From Patiria miniata (taxonomy: Eukaryota > Echinodermata > Asteroidea > Valvatida > Asterinidae), in assembly GCF_015706575.1 (NCBI RefSeq), contig NW_024037069.1:31703315-31767314 (forward strand): DNA of 64,000 nt, written 5' to 3'. The notes under the pieces are model-generated. The model did no database searches. It was not told the DNA's origin and was given only the letters and a program-made list of their open reading frames with translations. Positions 57,701-64,000 of this stretch are shown here, piece after piece. Each line of letters opens with the position of its first letter. Positions within the stretch are counted from its first letter, which is position 1. The translations under genes were made by a program, and so were the position numbers.

Positions 57701-60700
57701 TTATAGTTAAGCTGTACGTTTTGAAGAAGTTTAAAGAGGGTTACTCGAGGGGTTGACGGGTGACGTATGCATTAAATTTGCTGTCGATGTTTTAGTAAGT
57801 TTGTACGACTTACATCCAGGAATGTAGCGTTGATGTAATTGGTACTTCCTTCGTCACCTTTGGTCATCAGATACGGTCGGGTGCTGTCTTCTGTTAGACA
57901 AACAGTTTCGATGAAAATTGTAAAATGCATGTCGTACAAGGCCTTGATATTTATAATCCAAAGTCAGTGTAGAAATAAACAAAACATTATAAGCCTTCTA
58001 CACTTGTCTTTTAAACGAATGCTTATTGGAATGTGGTTGGAACACCAAATTTTTGAAAAAAAGGCAACATCACAACAACAATAGTTCAACTTATGCTAAA
58101 GAGAAAACGAAAAGTGTTTGCTGTATTGAGCCAACAAGCTGACAGAACCTAAACAAATACAGGAAAAGCGTTTATATTAACTCACCAAACTCTGTTACTG
58201 TACACCGAGAACTATGTACCTATATTCTCTAAAAGTGAAGTGAACTTTCAAGCAGTTTTGAAAATAGGTAGTAACGGTAACAGTGGGTTTGCATGTGCCA
58301 GTAATATGTGCCTGTTTTGGATACTGACTTACTAGGAATGCAGTCTTTGAATCTGTTCTTGTCAACGTTGGCGGCGCTCCTGCCTCCCATACACTGCTCC
58401 TCGCTCGGTGAGGCAGTGAACGACTCCAACATCTGTGAAGGTATCACAGAGGAAAAAAAGGCAACCGATCAAAGATAATCAGCAGGGTTGAATTACTTAC
58501 TGTGGGTCTATCTTCTTCTATTCGTCGTTACTTATTACTTCAGATTATACCTCATTTAGGGTTCATAAAGAAGTTTCAACTTGTGGGGCATTCAGGCTCG
58601 GGACAGACGGGGCAAAAGTGTTTGTTTTCCCCAGAGGCAGTCTCCCTTAAAAGTGAGCTAACAGATTAACAAGTAAATCCTTGAATATAAAGTACCCACT
58701 GCCGCTTTATTTTATTTTACCTTTAACTTTTTGGGCTTCTGTGCGGTATTTCATATAGCTCCATGGGTAGGACACATGACTTTTATGTACGTTACCTTTA
58801 AGCCATCTTTGTCACTAAAAGGGTAATATGGAAACTACGATTCACTGCTTATTACGAAGCCCTTCCCAAACTGTGTAATGCCCAGTGTTTAAGAGTTTTG
58901 TCATCGTTAGCAATTTACCGGAAATATTAATTCAACTTGCCTGGAACTGCGCCTCGATGCCAGTAGTCCCTGCTTTCTTGTCCCGTTTCTTGAGTTTAGC
59001 GAAGCTCTGATGAAAGCGATCAGCACTGATGGCCGTGTTCTCTGACAGACTTGACTCCAACAGAGCATCGAAGATGAACTTGTATTGATCCTGGAAATAC
59101 AAACATGCAATATTGAGATGTTACATACTATATGAACCCTTATCAGTGTGTTTGCAGACATCTTTCACCATAGTGTTGTGGTCTATCACAAGTCCAACAA
59201 AACTTCGCAAGTGAATCACTAAAGTCAATCACAAGTCTTCCATTCCTCATGCAAGTCGCAGGCTATTCATATGAACTCACACAAAGGCATTCCTTTGCTA
59301 TTGTTCATCTCTTGCTACGTATGACCAGACTTGTGATTGAGTTTGTGATGGACTCGACTTCAACACTGACTATAAGCTTGTTTTTGTATCGTCAGTTTAG
59401 GTTTCAATTTACAAATTCGAGACTGGAAGTTTATCCGAGACCAAAAGACTCACCAGAGTTTGGACCATAAGGAAGCGCTGATTCCTCATATCGCGTACAA
59501 ACTTCAAGACATCGACTTGGCCCTCTGCCTCCGCCATCTCAAGCATGGAGTCCAAAGTGATGAAGGTTCCTGTGCGGCCAACTCCAGCACTGAATAAGTT
59601 AATGCGACAGAATACAACAATAAATCGAGTGTGTTCAAGACTTTTCTCCACAAGTTGTTACCTGATCAAGGGGAAACGAGGAACTTTTCACCCCCAACTC
59701 AGTGTGAAATTTGAGGATAATTAAAGTTTTTTTTAAATGTATAGACATAAAAACGTACTGTATATTTTACCTGCAATGGACAACGATGGGTCCATGTTGT
59801 GAAGCGTCTGTTGCTCGGACCGTTCTGACAAACTGAAGTAGCGGAGATGACTCTGGTGGTTTCATGTCTGGCCAGGTGGTGTAGTGGAACTGGGTTAACT
59901 CACGGTATTCACCCTCAGGCTCAGTGCTCTAAGAGACCCCCCCCCCAAAAAAAAAAAAACCCGCCAATTAATATTAACATTTCTTACTGCAAAAACTGCA
60001 TTGTTGAACTATGTGCACACGGTCGGTGTTGCTTTATCATGTTACATTTCTGCTGTGTGGAAAAGAAGGATACGGCGAAGAGTGGCATCGAAGGGTACTG
60101 CAGGCAGTTTATTATTGTAAGTGATGCCATGTTTTAATTCAATGCCTACTTGTTACTTTTTTCTTACAACTATAAAGTACTCAATATAAACCCAGTATCA
60201 CCGTTCGGATGAAATATGAAGACGAAACGCGCACCAGCATTTCAGCTGCAATTTACTTCTTTCACATAAACTGTGTCTTTCAGTAAATTACTTTGGCTTT
60301 GCAAAACCATTCTTGCACTCTGGACTTACCTTCGACACGTGAAAAGTCCTCACAATGAAATTGGCATGTTTTGTTTCATCAACATTACGGACAAACAGTT
60401 CTCCGTAGTCGGCAATGTCATCGGGCCAGTACTGCTCGCATTTCCCCTAAGTAATGCAGTAAAGACCAAAAGGTATCAGTTAGTTAAAGAATATCGGAGC
60501 AACCATGCAAGAGCTCCTGTGGCAGCATTTGTTTATGAGCTTGTCAGGGCAAATGGCACTATTGTGGCCAGAATAACTACCCGTGGCATGAGCCGGGTTC
60601 TCGGAGAACCAGTAGATGAAACCTTACAATAATTGTGCATGAACAAAATTAATCATCTTAATGTACGATATACTATTTTGAAAAAGGAACTCTCCCAAAC

Positions 60701-63700
60701 AGAACAGACAAGGCTTACTTTACTTTATGCTATTTAATCTAGTCTTTGGCTTTTTAAACTCGGTCATTTCATTTTTTTGCACTTCCAGAATACGATTGCA
60801 CGTCTCTTCAGTATTCTCAAAGACCTATAGCTAGTTGAAAGACAGCGAGAAAGAGGCATGGTTCTGTGTTTCGATGAGAAAATTACGCACAGCAATTTGT
60901 TTTATATTATTATGAATTACCTTGCCATGTTCGATCAGGTTCGTCAGCATGACGATCTTGCCCACTCGCTCCTGCCACACCATGCGCCACATGTCCTTCA
61001 CTGATGCCTTGGTAGGACCTTGAATTACACGTTAAAACTTTGTTAAAACATTAAAACATTCAAACATTCAAACACGTTAAAACATTCTCTTTGTACTCTC
61101 TAAAGGATGTATCAATATTCAATAATGTCTTTAAATTTGAAACGTTGTCAACTTTTAAGTTAATTAGTGACGTGAGACGATCCACTTTGAATTAAATTTA
61201 AGAAATTAACCAGAGTTTGATTAGCGTCATTTCTCAACTTATTCTTTCATTTTATATTTTTGATAACGGAAAATGGTTTGATTGCGCCCACTTTACAAAT
61301 GTTTCAGTCAGTTTGAGGATTTTAATTTACAACTTTAGTTTTTGTTTTCATTTTCACTAAGTGCTTACCTTGACTGGCAATGTACTTGTAATCTTGCTTG
61401 TATCCCTACGTGGAAGAAAATATAAAGTATCCTGTTTAAAAGAAAATCAAGATCTTTCTACTTTTTTCGCCAGAGTCAAATAAGGCAGATAAAAATGTGT
61501 TAACCCATTTTGAAGATTGCGGCAAAAACTTACATTGATGTAGGAGGCATTGATGTAGTCTGAGTGTGGGTTATCCTCAAGACACTCCAAGACCACGCGA
61601 GAGTGGTCATCTGCCGAGACAAGGTATTGCAGATATTTAGTCTTTTTAAATCTGTGTTTAACCCCTCCAAGGACAAATGTGTGTGAAAATCATATCAAAT
61701 TTTTGAATACAAAAATTGAGGTTTCAGGAATTTTAAGGGAAAGAATGGCAGGTTATTCTTGTGCAAGCATAATACTAGCGACATACGTAATTATGGCCTC
61801 CACTTTAACTCCCTTGATTACTTTTGACACCATTCCTATTACAACTTGCGGGACATTTACTGAATGAAGAGTAGAGGGTATTTCTTGCAGGATGCAATAA
61901 GCTGTTAGCGTCAATGTTGAAAATGTGAACGGCGCACATTTTTTACCAACAAAACATTACAAAATAAAAGGTGATAGAGGATGAACAATTAGACTTACAG
62001 GCCAGGATGTTATTGTATCTGTTGTTCTTCTTGTTGTGATCCTGTTTGGCCACATTCCACGGGTGGATTGGTTCACCTGGAATCGACTGTAAGAGATGGG
62101 AGATAATCACAAAATCGCAGTTACGAAGACACATATCTCAAACATAAAGAACATTATGTAGCAAACGTTTTGGTCCATTCCTCTCAGTGTCTTTCACTGA
62201 CTATTTTAGGTCAGACCAAAATAACATTAAATCGTGGTAAGAGAAATCAGAAGACTCACTTCGTAGTCCTGTTGGAATCCGTTGACCTTCCCAGCTGTTC
62301 TACTCTTGATGTATTCAGCCAGGTGAGCCATGGCAACTGGGCCGGCTTGGGGAAAACTCGGGGATGCCTTTGCCGAAGCCTTCAGCTTGGGCTTGGTGGA
62401 AGGATTGACGAACGGTTTGGGCTTCACGGGAGCCTTAGTGGATGTGGATGGACCAGATGCTGATGCTGAATCAGTGGATGGTCCCGCTTTTGGCAACACA
62501 TCAACAGCTACTTGATCGGTTGACTTTGGTGGATTAGTAGATGACACCACTGGTTCATGACCCTTTGTAGCGTATGGCTTGTAACCAGAGGTAGATGGCA
62601 GATTCTTCAGCTCAACTGAAATAATAAATGCCAGTTTCGTTTTCAGACCAACCATTCTCACGTTACTGAACTGCCACTTTCAAAAACGTTTTTTTAAGAG
62701 CTATACCAAATTATCATCGTTTGAATGGTCTTGCTAGTTCTTTCTCTGCAGATGGATTGCAATAAGGCCTTTTTTATTAATATTTTTTTTTTAATTTGTA
62801 TATTTACGTGAACATGCCCAAATAATAGACAACCATACCTCCACCTTGGTCTCCTTTCCCATAAATATCATGGACACCATCGCCAGTGCTGTCCTTGCTC
62901 AGTGCCTTGGTCCTCTGCTTTCGTCGTTTCCTTTGATAGAAAATGCCAACAACTCTTTAAATACATTCTTAAAAGATCGCATTGTATTTTACTCTCGGTG
63001 TCGTGATTAAGGTGACTTACTTGACTACGATAGCTATCAGGAGAGCAACAATCAAAGCTACCAAGATAAAGACGACCACGCCCAAAACTGAGCCCGCAGG
63101 ACTACTCCCAGGCGGAGTAGGCGGAGTAGGCGGAGCAGCATCGTCTTAAGAAAGACAAAATAAAACCGACTCGATTATTACATACACATATGATGGGCCT
63201 GCGAAATAAGATTGTACCATTTCGAAATAGGTAAAAAGCTTTGTTATGACGCATACAGGCTTCATGAATATAGTTTCCACACATTTGTGTTCTTTCAAAT
63301 AGATTATCAACAAATGCAATATCTATGACATTGACGAAGTCCTACATTTCTTCGATTTACATTTCAAGAGCATAATTTGTTTATTGTAAATTGGAAATAC
63401 ACCTTTGTCGTGATAGTTGAATAAACATTCAAGTTATCAGTGAAATAGGAATAGCAAAGTTACTGATTACTCTTTGAGTATTTTATACCTTTGGGAATCT
63501 CAAAATCATCTTCCTTCCAGGGTCCTGGTCCTACACGCGTGAACGCCCGCAGCCTGAAGGAGTAGGACGCCCCCTGTGACAGACCATCGACTTCAACAGA
63601 CTCTGCCGTGGTGTCGGCTGTTTTTACCATGGACCCAGATGCGTCACGCAGCTCGTACGTGTAGCCTGTGATGTTACCGCCTCGTTTGCCGCATGGAATG

Positions 63701-64000
63701 GGATGCCAAGACACTCGAACGCTCTGATTGGACAGGAGCATTGTGTCGAGTACCGGAGCAGCCAATGGCACTGTAAAGGAATGGATTAAAGTGCTGTGAT
63801 ATTGAGTAAAATCTTTTGCAATGTATTGAAAAGACTCGTGTGATCTGCATATTGGCGTATCATTGCAATGAACTGGATTTCAATATTTTTGAAGTGCTGT
63901 ACTATATTAAGTAACATTTATTGCATTACATTAAAAGGGTCATGTCGTCATGCATAGGTATCATGATACATGAACACATACCTTTGTCCGACAAAAGATA
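54718..64000 (-). CDS. Receptor-type protein tyrosine phosphatase, R2B (PTPRK/M/T/U)-like, 3' part
   Basis: Membrane phosphatase that removes phosphate from tyrosines. Exons in gene order: 64000-63982 (cut by window edge), 63770-63489, 63144-63021, 62930-62839, 62615-62260, 62086-61999, 61610-61534, 61405-61369, 61018-60921, 60446-60330, 59928-59771, 59589-59454, 59090-58941, 58432-58333, 57890-57814, 57520-57389, 57100-56969, 56436-56282, 55617-55482, 54789-54718 (TGA). They join in one frame of 845 residues. Visible parts: fibronectin III (about 8-100), transmembrane helix (119-141), Pro/Ser/Thr-rich juxtamembrane region (173-275), D1 with [18 protein letters not shown] (Asp451) and [10 protein letters not shown] (Cys482, Arg488), then D2 with [12 protein letters not shown] and HCIDGVGCSG (Cys776, but Cys782 where Arg is expected). 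D1 looks active and D2 looks like a pseudophosphatase. R2B assignment rests on [12 protein letters not shown] in D1 and QYLGW, HC-(x)-GTFCAI and QYxxCYxV in D2, all remembered family features. The intron after 58941 begins with GC (GCAAGT) instead of GT. MAM/Ig domains would lie outside the window. Confidence 0.95.
54888..55220. mobile_element. TTTCTGGT MITE in last intron of the phosphatase gene
   Basis: GTCTTCTGTTTCTGGTATGG at left and GCAGACCAGAAACCGGAGCC at right are inverted ends; body shared with 43240-43640 and 8653-8850. Confidence 0.65.

Noticed and set aside
60273-60632. 119-codon + strand frame inside the phosphatase gene
   Set aside because: It overlaps exon 60446-60330 on the opposite strand and shows no features of its own.
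62227-62661. Separate small gene in the phosphatase region
   Set aside because: The frame is the juxtamembrane exon 62615-62260 of the phosphatase with intron on both sides.

Overview
The window is eukaryotic: single-copy exons with GT-AG introns sit in very repeat-rich, AT-leaning DNA. The gene content (a receptor tyrosine phosphatase of the R2B/MAM-type group and a local family of small discoidin-domain genes) and the kinds of repeats (hAT-like MITEs, foldback elements, tRNA-derived SINEs, many minisatellites) fit a marine invertebrate deuterostome such as an echinoderm, hemichordate or amphioxus. I cannot choose between these from sequence alone.

Positions 1-52600 hold an array of one duplicated gene. 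Each complete copy has a 46-base first exon starting at ATG, a cysteine-containing exon with no domain I recognise, and three exons that together form one F5/8 type C (discoidin) domain ending in the protein's stop. Copies A (partial, from before 396 to 7249), B (10528-17823) and C (21145-33689) lie head to tail on the + strand. Copy D (48168-41369) is inverted. Copy E (50597-51917) is a decayed + strand remnant, and a scrap of a further inverted copy lies near 37400-38066. Exon phases agree across B, C and D, predicting 239, 231 and 242 residues. The products are probably small secreted or surface lectin-like proteins; this is inference.

The introns and spacers are full of mobile DNA. A 452-bp Mutator-like MITE with long inverted ends and 9-bp target duplications lies in copy A. 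Palindromic foldback elements, a CACAATG-type MITE family, several hAT-type elements with 8-bp target duplications (35288-35568, 35600-36931, 40212-41311 with another nested inside), a LINE reverse-transcriptase fragment (about 26950-28060, minus) and tRNA-derived SINEs are also present. The long intron of copy C is swollen by a nested block (28179-32388) that carries a 2.4-kb minisatellite-bearing element rich in the palindrome CCCATATGGG.

Positions 54718-64000 (minus strand) hold the 3' part of a receptor protein tyrosine phosphatase gene: end of an upstream exon, a fibronectin III domain, a transmembrane segment, a Pro/Ser/Thr-rich juxtamembrane region, catalytic domain D1 with an intact [10 protein letters not shown] loop, and domain D2 whose loop has Cys where the catalytic Arg belongs. 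Twenty exons (the first cut by the window edge) join in a continuous 845-codon frame. The gene continues beyond the right edge.
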